Shown here piece after piece: positions 31,901-42,000 of a stretch of DNA of 64,000 nucleotides (the first letter of the stretch is position 1; every line of letters starts with the position of its first letter). The translations under genes were made by a program, and so were the position numbers. The DNA comes from Magallana angulata (Eukaryota > Mollusca > Bivalvia > Ostreida > Ostreidae): NCBI RefSeq assembly GCF_025612915.1, contig NC_069116.1:24061590-24125589 (forward strand), given 5' to 3'. The notes under the pieces are model-generated. The model had not been told where the DNA came from and ran no database searches. It was given only the letters and a program-made list of their open reading frames with translations.

Positions 31901-34406
31901 ACTTTACGAAGGTGTTTAAGATTACACTAATCTAACACAAAACATACCTAAACTTTTTCCTTCATCATGAAAGTATTCGTATGCTGCATTTCCCAATTTT
32001 GAAGTCCCTGACTTATGATTATACTCTGGTGTCACTTGTTTAGCAAAATCATTTTCTAACCGTTCTTCATGAAAATTTCTGTCTTTGGTTTGAATTGAAT
32101 CCAACATTCTATCTAAGTTAGGTGAACTTGAATCATTTTTTTCGTGACACTTCCATGAATTTTGCATTTCAGAATTATTGTCTTCAAGTAAGTAACTCCA
32201 ATCAATGTTTTTTCTTTCTGGTGTAACTGTTTCCAACTTTAGTGTCCTGACACTTGAATTTGTCTCCTTCTTTAATAAGTTGCTGTCATATTTTGCGGTT
32301 ACTTTGGTTCTACTTTCATTTTCATACATCATCATCTTCTCTGTATCTCTGAGAATTGTCTTTCCTCTGGCACCTTCAAGAAAAATATCAAATGATTTTT
32401 TCACAAATAAAGTACATTTTTTTTTACTGAATACAATTAAATCTAGTACACTATCCTTGTTAAGGTTATAATTTTACTCTTGATTTGATATTTCAAAAGT
32501 TTATCAACACTGAAGCATTATATTGTAGCTTAATAGACTGTGTATAAAATTGTGCTTCACAAAATATTTAGATCATCAACATCTAATGTTTTGATCTGAT
32601 TTTTCACGCATCGTACCCTCAGACTTGTATATGTACAGTATATAGTAAGGTAAAAAGGAAAGTAAAAACCAACAAACTGGTGAATTATAATATTTTTCTA
32701 TTCAAAAACGAGTATGGAATATTCTTTTTTTTTCAACCCTGATTTAAAAATGAAATGTTTCTTGGTTACTTAACTCCATCTTCACAAGTCCAGGGGTCAC
32801 GAGTCCTCTCATGGCCATGAGTGGACTCAGGAAGCCTGACATTGTGAGAATGACGAAACCAAAAAAAAAAAATCCAAATGCATTTGAACTGCATGTAATG
32901 TCACTACAAAACTTAATTAGTATGACATCATTTCAAACTCTGTTATTTATCTGGTGATTATATTGTCTTAAAGATGTCTTTCATACATTAAAAGCCATGC
33001 TTAAATAGCAGTACTTAAAAATTTCTTCAAAATAAGAATTGCAATATTGGACTAGTACAGCATTCCTATCGTTGTGTTACGAGGGGGTTTGATATTTCGC
33101 TGATCAACCTTTAGATCTATTATCTTTAGATTACACATACCATTTTCTAATGATTTGTCTTTCTTCACTTTATTTGTCAGGCCATTTTCATGTGTCTGTT
33201 CACAGGTATCTTTGATATGTTGTATCTCAACTTCAATTTCTTCTTTTATAATAGAATCCAACATATTATCATCAATGTTTTGTGGAGTCTGATCACTTTT
33301 TTGCTGATATTTCAATGAACTTTTTGTTTCTAAATTGTCTTCAAGCATGACATTCCAGTCAATGTTTTTCGTGTTTGATGATCTGTGAATTTGTTGAGCA
33401 TCACTCGACTCTCTTTCCTTCTTTATCGAAGAGTTGGTACTATGCTTTGATTGCCTCTTATTCTCATCTTCATTCACAACCTCCATAATCAAATCTTCTG
33501 GTTTCATGAAAAATCTGTTTCCCTTTGTTGCTTTAATGAAAAACAAAATAGATTTTAAGAAACACATAACATTAAATCAAGATTGCATTTGATTACTATT
33601 TACTAAAACCTTTTAATTTTCTATCAACATTTTAATATCTGTTAATTAAAATATGACATACCATTTAATGAGGAATTCTGTTCTTTTCTTATATTCCTTG
33701 GAGTGCTTGGACTACTTTCATTGTTATGCTTTTTTTGTTTCTCATTTACTTTATCTGTTGGTTTCACAGAATCTGACATTTTTGATTCATTGAATACTGT
33801 GGAATTTTGATGCACATTTCTTGGTTTGTAGTAGTCAGAAATTGGTTCTGAAAGAGTTGATGACTGAGAATTTTCTTTGACAGTACCATCACTTTCTTTA
33901 CCAAGCCCTTCAAGATGTTGACTTAACAAATCAGAAACTGGCAAAGAATATTTCCTGCGATCTACTTTTTCTCGATAACTTATCAATGAGTCTGCAATCG
34001 AGCCTAATTCAGGTTTCAGTTTTGAGAAGTTTTTCTTTGGTGGAATTACACCCTTTCTGACACAATCTATCTTTATTTCACCAAAATTGGTCTTCTGCAA
34101 TGTACCATCGTATGCATCCGGTGCGGTATATTTTCCTAAACCGTATGTACGGGATATTTTTTCTTTGGTCTCTGTAACCAGAGTTTCCCCTTCACCAACA
34201 TTTGCCTCAAATGTTTCCGAAACACCTAAATAGTCACAACTGTCCTGTTCAGTCTTATCTTCTTGTTTAGTACGCACCGATTTCCTAGCATCACCATCGC
34301 TTGCTGTCGATGAAACGTTACCCTGTAATCTATATATTCTAATGCTTCCACATCTGATGCGGCAATTGAGGTCTCTACCAATAACTACAGAAAGTCTGGA
34401 AAACAT
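25988..34406 (-). CDS. RPUSD4: RluA-family pseudouridine synthase RPUSD4, long N-terminal extension
   Basis: Twelve minus-strand exons: 33662-34406, 33141-33530, 31948-32373, 31504-31653, 30976-31095, 30326-30370, 29898-30024, 29525-29625, 29124-29179, 28765-28906, 28281-28378 and 25988-26194. Phases agree throughout; the product is 868 residues. The catalytic core starts near 615: MVHRLDKETTG with Asp657, then TGVKHQIRTHLLHVLNTPVLGDHKYS and QLGIRQSKARNLPMYLHSK, as in RPUSD4, which modifies mitochondrial 16S rRNA and some tRNAs. The N terminus (MFSRLSVVIGRDLNCRIRCG) is basic and suits mitochondrial import. Human RPUSD4 has about 377 residues; here some 560 polar residues precede the core. Exons 2-4 are all symmetric phase-1 exons, share motifs (KNIDW..LLED, MLDSI, KSGT…NAAY.YF) and look internally duplicated. 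Confidence 0.9.
26591..27709. mobile_element. Long dispersed bivalve-type repeat with internal tandem units, copy A
   Basis: Opens 'aacaagagacccacgggtca', soon followed by GCTCACC, and ends in GGTGAGCTAAAAA, so the ends hold a short inverted GCTCACC/GGTGAGC. Between are about five degraded units of 140-185 bases, each with 'aactttgaacccc', 'ttagaatct' and 'ttcttgagaagaagatttttaaa' (unit marks at 26681, 26864, 27025, 27167, 27331), then an 'acagacggacag' tract. It is noncoding and lies in the last RPUSD4 intron. Tandem-core elements of this kind are known in bivalves; membership in the pearl/Helentron-like group is only a guess. Confidence 0.75.
27750..27935 (-). mobile_element. tRNA-like SINE, copy 2
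   Basis: Minus-strand partner of the copy at 9735-9905. It has TTAGTTCAGTGGTTTAAG, GGCTTGTTAACTGCAGATC, GAGTTCAAATCCACC and the tail GGGCTTTTGTTCATATTT, with about 100 bases of shared sequence before the tRNA-like part. It is in the last RPUSD4 intron. Confidence 0.75.
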
Positions 34407-35814
34407 TTCATCCGACTTATAATCTGTAGATTACCTCTTTATCTTCTGGATATCCCAGTAACACTAAACAAAACAATTTACCACATAAATTCCAGAATTC
34501 ATATCTTTCTGCGTGTTATGGGATATGGGATATGGGAGCTGACATCTTGGTAACTGTTAAATTAATTTGTTCGTTAAAACATTCTAAGAAGCATGGATAT
34601 TGTGAATGTAGTATCAAAATGACAACATAAAAATCTAATTACAAAGTATCGGGGGCTTATATACTATAGTATTTAAGTCTTTGCTATCATACAATTTATG
34701 AAGAAGAAAGTTTTGAAATTTATGTTCAACCTAGTTAAAGTACGAATTAATAAATTCTTTGCAAGGGGTAAACTTAGTATAACTGATTAAGCCGAACCGG
34801 ATTAACCGACTTTAAAATTACAAACGCCAAATTACAAATATTTGAAAAAAAAATGTACAATTTAATTTTATATTTGTATATTTATTTTACGATTAATTAT
34901 TTGAAATTAACTGAAAATTTACCTCATAAAAACAAAGGAAATGTAAACTTTATCGTGTTTTACATGACACATACACTAGTTTTAACACACGCCAAAGCAC
35001 CCTACTTTTAGTTTCATCTTATACATGTTATAGGCAGTGTACTGATTTGAGGTTTGTTATGTATGTAACTTGCTTGAACTGATAAAAGCGTTTGCATTTT
35101 TTCTACTGTTTGCCTTTTTTTAATACACAATGACAATAATGAGGGTGTGCTTACAACATACTTTGCCGCGCTTGATTTACAGATTAAGGAGGATTAGTCA
35201 TGTGAACAGAGACATAAATAACATTATGTTATTTATGTCTCTGATGTGAATGGTCAATAAATTCAACCATACCTAAAATTTTAAGATATGATTTGTTAAG
35301 CTGTAAACTATTATTTTTTAAAATACAAAAAAGCATATCGTTTAAACTTTTATATTTTCCTATATTAATTAATTATGCAGTTATCTGCATGACAAAATGC
35401 CAACGTTACCCACGAATACCACGAAAATTGAGCCACCACAAATTTTAAAAATTCCACAGTATTCTCCCTCCACCCCTACCCCCCCCCCCCCAAATGCAGT
35501 AAAAAACACATTTCAAATTAACTTTAAATTTTTTTGTCAAGTTTCTAATCATAATTTAATCACTTACCCATCATATTGGGTTTAGTGCTACACCCAACAA
35601 CACATGCCCCTGCATTGTCGGAAACCACAGGTTTTCTCACCATTACAATGTTGAAAGATGCAATACAATATTACATTATTGTAAAATATATTATAATTAC
35701 TTTTCAGTAATGTATTATTACATTACTTTAATGTATCATTACATAAATGCTACAGACAATTGTCTTTTTCTTGTGTGTTGTGCTTATGTATTCATCTCAT
35801 ATTTTTTTTTTTTA
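34407..35814. promoter_or_regulatory. Region between divergent RPUSD4 and FANCL
   Basis: Holds the RPUSD4 promoter and probably the FANCL 5' UTR. A donor-like ATCTTG|GTAACT at 34551 and the strong acceptor just before 35815 suggest a FANCL 5' UTR intron. The palindromic micro-element at 35200-35250 and a C-run at about 35480 lie in it. Confidence 0.4.
35200..35250. mobile_element. 37-bp palindromic micro-element with 7-bp target duplication
   Basis: Bases 35207-35243 form a palindrome with 17-bp arms (CAGAGACATAAATAACA) around TTA. The flanks are perfect 7-bp direct repeats, ATGTGAA (35200-35206 and 35244-35250). The first 13 bases equal those of the element at 15168, and the two diverge only toward the centre. 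Confidence 0.85.
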
Positions 35815-35827
35815 GAAAGACGCAATA

Positions 35828-36949
35828 ATGGATGAAAATAGGAGAAACATGTTAATAAAGTTTCCTTGTTTAATTCCACAAAATGCAGATTTTACTGAAT
35901 ATGATGGATATATTCAAATTTTAGATGAAGAATACAGAATGAACATTAAACTGCCAAAAGATGGAAAACTTAAAGACGCAAGACTAACTTGTGATTGGAA
36001 ACTAGAACAGATTTTGAAAAAGTATGATAAAATTGTGAAGCAGAGGCTGAATCAATGTGAAAATCTTTCAGCCTTCTTAGAAGAGCTCGGAAGCATTGCT
36101 GAGAAACAACTTTGTTTCCAAGAACAAATGCAGCCAACGATTCAAAGGAACAATTGTGCTCAGCTGATTTCAGAACTGGAGAATATTGGATGGGAAAAAG
36201 TTGTATCTGTAAACGCTGATTTTCAGTCATTCCAAATCAAGTTTGTAGATCTAAAACAACGACAGCATGTGATGCAAATTAAGCTTCATTCCCAGCATCC
36301 TAGACAAGCTCCTACAATCATTGTTGACCTACCTGTCAAATTTGATATTGTTTGGACCGCTTCTAGCACACTTTTAGATGTTTTCAACCAGTTTGTTCAT
36401 AATGTTGATCTCTACCAAGACTTATGGAACAACTTAAATGAACTGGACAGAAAAACATGGATTCTAGAACCAGACAACCCAACATTTTCTGCCACAAACA
36501 GAAGAATAGCTATTAGTGCAAATGCATCCATACAAATAACTGTAGACCCCAAACATCCAAGTAGTTTACCTGACATCAAGTTCTTGGGCTCAAATCAGGC
36601 CACAAACCCTTTGCGAGAGAACATGACATCTAATTTACATCTGTGGGATGAAAATGAAGGCCTTCTGCACAATTTATCTTCTCTACTGGAAGTTACGTTT
36701 CCATCTCCGTCTAATTCAAAGAAGGAGGACTTTAGTGCTGACTGTGGGATCTGTTACTCGTACCGTCTGGGAATGGAGATTCCGGAGGAGGTCTGTAATG
36801 ACTCCCGCTGCGCCCAGCCATTCCATCAGACATGTTTGATTGAATGGCTACGTGGTCTTCCATCTTACAGACAGAGTTTTCAAACCATCTTTGGGGAGTG
36901 TCCATATTGTAGCACCCCCATAACAGTGAAAATGTCTATCAGGAAATGA
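35828..36949 (+). CDS. FANCL: FANCL, E3 ubiquitin ligase of the Fanconi anemia core complex
   Basis: One uninterrupted frame of 373 residues, almost the same length as human FANCL (375). It has an N-terminal ELF-like part, a central double-RWD (URD) region, and a C-terminal RING-like domain from residue 305: DCGICYSYRLGMEIPEEVCN, then CAQPFHQTCLIEWLRGL and GECPYCSTPI. FANCL gives the core complex its ligase activity and, with UBE2T, monoubiquitinates FANCD2 and FANCI at DNA crosslinks. All zinc-ligand Cys/His positions I can see are kept. Vertebrate FANCL is split over 14 exons, whereas here the coding region is one exon. A strong acceptor (T-tract then AG) ends 13 bases before the ATG, so an intron in the 5' UTR is likely. 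Confidence 0.95.
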   Translation: MDENRRNMLIKFPCLIPQNADFTEYDGYIQILDEEYRMNIKLPKDGKLKDARLTCDWKLEQILKKYDKIVKQRLNQCENLSAFLEELGSIAEKQLCFQEQMQPTIQRNNCAQLISELENIGWEKVVSVNADFQSFQIKFVDLKQRQHVMQIKLHSQHPRQAPTIIVDLPVKFDIVWTASSTLLDVFNQFVHNVDLYQDLWNNLNELDRKTWILEPDNPTFSATNRRIAISANASIQITVDPKHPSSLPDIKFLGSNQATNPLRENMTSNLHLWDENEGLLHNLSSLLEVTFPSPSNSKKEDFSADCGICYSYRLGMEIPEEVCNDSRCAQPFHQTCLIEWLRGLPSYRQSFQTIFGECPYCSTPITVKMSIRK

Positions 36950-37555
36950 AAAATTTCAATGCTTGTGCAAATTGTTTCACATGTTAAACATGAAAATCGG
37001 CAAAATTTAGTGATGTTTGTACAAATCATTATCAAAGATCATTTCAAACACTTGTATTTTATAATGAATTTATTAAAACACAATATTTATCCATATATGA
37101 AGTCTGTTATGTTTTGAGAGCCTTAGAGTTATTATACATTTACTTAATATGACATAATGTACCTTGATACTATGATGAAATCGAAGTTGGTATGAAAAAG
37201 CAAGACCACTCATACCCACATGTATTTCTGTCTGAAGCTGTACTTCTGAGTTGTGCATGCCAATATATCTATGTTGCATATACATCAAGCCCCACCTAGT
37301 TCACATATAAATAATGAATCTGTTGAGTACTGAACTGAAATACCAGAGGACCTGTGTTCAAACACCTGTGTCTCTTAATATGAATTATAAACCATGATAT
37401 ATAATTATAAAATTAGATACCTTTCAAGATAACAGTCAAGTAATTGAAGTTTTTTTATTTTGCATAATTTACTCAGGCCTTAGGGTTTATTTAAAGCATG
37501 TGTTAATGTCGTCTGGCGTCTTAAGGTATAAAATTACTGGTTCTTGCAGATCATT
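36950..37555. other. FANCL 3' UTR and flank
   Basis: AT-rich; ATTAAA variant poly(A) signal near 37073. No coding sequence is supported. Confidence 0.4.
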
Positions 37556-38300
37556 TTTCACCTCATCGGTCCATCTGTCCATCCAAGATTGCTTGTCCGG
37601 AGCATATCTTCTCTCCCCTTGACTCAATCTTGCTCATACTTCACCCAAAGAGTGCCTTTGGGTAAAGGATGTGCAGTGACTTTGAACCATGTTTTTAAAT
37701 CTAAGGTTAAAGCAGAATTACAAATAAAAACCTTGTTTGGGGTGTATCTTCTCTCCTCTTGGTCCAATCCTGCTCATACTTCACTCACAGAGTGTCTATG
37801 GTCAAAGGGTGTGCAGTGACCTTGAATGCAGTTTGTAGTTCAAGGGTGAAGGTCATATCAAACCACACAAAAATCCCCTTTTTAGAGCATAAATGTATAT
37901 ACTTTCCACTTAGCCCTATTTGGCTCATACTTCACATAAATAGAGCTTTTGAGTATAGGGGGTGTAGTGACTTTGAACAAATTTTCAAGGTCAAATGTGA
38001 AAGTTGTAACAGAATTAATATGAAAAATCCTTATCCGAAGCTTATCTTCTCTTCTTTTGCTCCAATCAGGTTCATACTTCACCCACATGGTGCATATGAT
38101 CAAAGGGTATGCAGTAACCTTGAATAATGTTTGTAAGTCAAGGTCATATCATATCACACAAAAATCCCTTTTTAAGAGCCGATATATATAGTCTCCACTT
38201 AGCGCTATTTGGCAAATACTTAACCTAAAAGAGCTTTTTGGTTAACGGCGTGGAGTTACTTGAACCAAATCAATGTGAAGGCCATAGCAAATCGCTTTAT
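37556..38300. repeat. Degenerate tandem array, about 145-bp units in alternating types
   Basis: Five units marked by a 'gctcatacttcac' core at 37631, 37771, 37922, 38069 and 38211 (spacing 140-151). Units 1, 2 and 4 share 'tatcttctctcctcttg', while units 3 and 5 share 'aaatccctttttagagc' and 'ccacttagccctatttgg', so later copies form an AB dimer of about 290 bases. The apparent frames in it are not genes. Confidence 0.8.
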
Positions 38301-38639
38301 ATTCAGATTTAGATTATTTTGTAATTGCTTCATCTTGGCTGCTTAGACACAAAAATGCCTCGATGTAAGGAGTATATAAGATATATTGAATTAGAAGGTC
38401 TTTGCAAGCTGGAAAATTTCTTAGTTATAAGTCAAGATCAAAGCAAAATTCTTCAAAATTCTTTTCATCCTATTGTCCACTTGAGATGCATGGTCACCAT
38501 CTCAATGGTGTCTAATCCATATGGTTTCTTTTTCCAAGTTTCATTTTGAACATGAGCCCCGGGGCCATGTATGCAATGAAAATAATCAACGCGGACATGT
38601 TCATTAAAAAAATTATTTTACCCTTTAGTAAATGTAAGG

Positions 38640-38735
38640 GGGGTTTTTTTTGTTCTTTTTGTTGTTGTTTTTGTTTTGTTTTTGTTTTTTGTTGTTCTTT
38701 GATTTTTTCCCCTTTTTCTAGATAGATAGATAGAA
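38640..38735. repeat. T/G low-complexity tract and short (GATA)n
   Basis: A run of tttgttttt-type sequence followed by agatagatagatag. Confidence 0.85.
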
Positions 38736-38877
38736 GGGAAAATATTATGGGTAAACTGTAACAGTATTCTCGTTGACCAAAATACCAATATCTGAACAAT
38801 TTAACCAACAATGAATAAGTCCTAAAAATTTTAAAAACATGATCATGAATTCAAGTTTTGACAGTCCTGTACAAAAT

Positions 38878-38960
38878 CCACGTGCTGAAATAAGCCTGGC
38901 AACACGGTGTTTTGTTTACAATGTGCATTGACAGAAGCGGCTTTTCTTATCACGTGACTA
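38878..38960 (+). promoter_or_regulatory. E-box pair upstream of TLCD gene A
   Basis: CCACGTGC at about 38879 and ATCACGTGAC at about 38949, the second 80 bases before the ATG. The latter is close to the E-box bound by bHLH-zip factors such as USF or MITF/TFE. The role is inferred from position only. Confidence 0.35.
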
Positions 38961-39030
38961 AATGGGCTTTGGCTTGCCCGGTTCATATCCTTTTCATGAG
39001 CACCATACAGCCAGAAATTCTTCTTCCATA

Positions 39031-42000
39031 ATGGCATCTGATTCGGATTATACAAGAAGCATGCAAAAAGTTGATGTTCGTTATGGGTATCTTATGATTT
39101 TCTCCACCATAATTGTATTTCATTCGTTGAACAACTTAGTTGCAAGATATGTCGGAACTCCTAAAAGTGTCAGAAACGATCCGTGGCGGTGGAGGAATTT
39201 GTTTATATCATGGATTCATGGAATGATATGTGGTTTATGGAATATATCATGGTATGATTAAAGTGTTTATGTTCAACAATTTAAGTTATTATATGCGCAT
39301 ATTATGCCCATGGCTATATTAGTAACATGGAGGGCCCCATAAGATGTGTAAAACTTATTGGCACAATTAATTGATTTTTGATAATAATCACGCCCATAAC
39401 TTGACAGACTTTCTTTCACGTGTTGTTTTTAAGTTAATGAGCAAAATGTCTGATTATTGTTCTCTTTTTACATCTCTAGTTTCCTTTTGTATCCTGAAAT
39501 CTTTGAAGACCTTATTGAGCACATCAACTATTTTACATACATGATGGTAGCATTCTCAACAGGTATAGTTATACATTCTACGTCAAGGGTGATCATTACT
39601 AAATACAGTTTCACCAAAAAATTCTGGTGTTATCTGTAGCCATGCAAAATAATTCAAAAGGTACGGATTGTGTACAGTGAAGTCGCCATTCTGGGACAGC
39701 TCCAATTCTGGGTTACTCCAATAATTTTTATGTCATATTGTTTAAAATGTAGCAGAAAAAACTTTATAAATACACTGATCACAAACTATGGGCCTTTCTG
39801 TATTTGATCAGTAAAAAATATTTGAAAGAAAACATTTACAGACCATCCGAGAAATGAAATTAGGAATCAAGTGCTTTCAAGATAGAGATTTTCACTCATC
39901 TTCGATATGGTACTTTCGTTATTTACGCTGCAGCGTGGTTGATGTGAAAGTTTCGGCCGAGTGTTAATAGCTGCACAATATTGCACATGCATTAAATTAT
40001 CCGTAAGATATTGTTCATTATAATAAGTGCTCAAGTAAATTTACACTTATTGATAAATCAAACTGAAGGAGTTTCCCCAATTGCGGGTCAGTTTACCTGA
40101 AACATATCTTTTTGTGGTTTTATGATAATCTGTAAGAGGGAGAGAAAGAAATTCAATTTAATAAAATGCTCCATGCCGCCCTGTTCGCATTATATTTATC
40201 TTGATCATTATTTTTCTTTGCATTTATTATATTTAGTGTCTCATAATGATTATTTCATTCATAATCACTGCCCTCATTTACATTTAGAAATGGGTCCCTG
40301 TTACTTGTGTATCAGTGGTTTTAAATATTTTTCTTGAGCGGTAATATTTTTTCAATGCTGCAAATTCATAAAAATCGTTCTCCAAAATGATTCCCCGATA
40401 TTGCAGAGACCTTAAAGTCACATGACCTGGAAATGGCGAAAATGATTCGAAAGTATAGAAGCCAGACCTTGTTGAAATACCTCTGTAAATATAGTTCCCG
40501 GAAATTTATTTTGAAAAAAGAAATGGCTGTAAAATAGCTCATAAACTGTACTTTCAATATGTATAAAGTATGAAATAAAAATTGAACAACTTTGCCAATA
40601 TTAACGAAACAGTTTGACGTGACCCAGATTTGGCGACTTCACTGTATTATTGGGAGATATTCAGTCATAATGGCTTGATCAATGTACACTGTAGTAATAT
40701 TAAAAGCTGAATCAATTGGTTTTTCGTGGATGATCATTAACATTTCTCCATTGTGGAAGATCTCACTTCAAAAGATTAAAGCATATTATCATAGGGATAA
40801 CAACAATATGATTACAGAACATGATTTGGAATTCATGCAAGCAAGAGTCAGCTATTGGAATTCAGTGTTTGTGGAGTCAAGTATCAGCTGCTTAAAGGCA
40901 TACTAATACAGGTGTGACAGACACTAATTATAATGAGTCAATACTCAATAGTGAAGAAGAGGTCAAAGCAAGTCAAGAAGCCAGGGATTTTATTGTGCAA
41001 AAAACTTTTGGCCAATAAGAATGAGTTTCTCTCCAGTCAACTAAACATAGTCACTCAACCAATCCTTTCCTGGCACATGTACTAAAAGCCAGTATAATGA
41101 AATGTTATGGAGTTTGTAGTACTATTTGTTTCTTCATTCTGATAAAATGTAATGTACAACTACATACATGACAGGAATAGGAGATTTCTATTATGTGTCA
41201 ATTATTTGTATGTGCATAATTCATTGTATTAAAAAAGCAGAAGCACTAACTTGATCCCTCTATAAAAAAAATATTTTCTATTTAAAAAACATATTTCTTC
41301 CCTAGTGTTTCCGTAGTTGGTTATTACATGAACAAATTTATGCATATTTATAAACATGAAACATAATTGTATGTAACAGAAAAGGAGGAGCGTATAGATA
41401 CATTGAAAACATATGGCTTGAATAGTAATCGAACCCAGAACCCCTGCAACTGTAGTCAGGGGCTCTACCACTGAGCTACCCAAGCTGATATCCATGGTCC
41501 ATATAGCCCCAACTACTACAATATAGAATGGAATTAAAATGTTAACTCAAATTGTGACAATGCATTTACATGTATGAGATGTAAACAATAGGAATAGAAA
41601 AAAGAACTGAAAGTCTTCTTAATTTGTGAATTGTTCTTTCAGGGTATTTTCTATATGACTCCATTGACATGTACCTAAACAACAGACTAAAAAGCAACTG
41701 GGAAGTAACTCTGCATCACATAGCAGTAAGTTGGTGGTTTTTTTAAATCAAGTTTTTGATTATGTTATAATTTTAAATGCATTTGTTTTCTTAAAATTGG
41801 TATACAGTAGATTCTTAATCAAAAGTAAGGAATTAATATTCGTGCAAAATCACAAGCAGCAGTCCTCACAGATTTTGAAATACCACTTCATTTTCCTGAC
41901 AAATGTAAACTGTGTGAAATTATAATAAAAGTTTATTGCTTGCTATTTCATATTATATGCTAAAATAAAAATAAGGATTCTACAGTATATATTCATGAAG

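Noticed and set aside
37544-38127. Frames of 91 and 122 codons that resemble each other
   Set aside because: They come from a degenerate 145-bp tandem array; the similarity is repeat structure, not protein homology.
41415-41485. Possible functional tRNA gene on minus strand
   Set aside because: Anticodon arm too long and T arm unpaired; tRNA-derived repeat.
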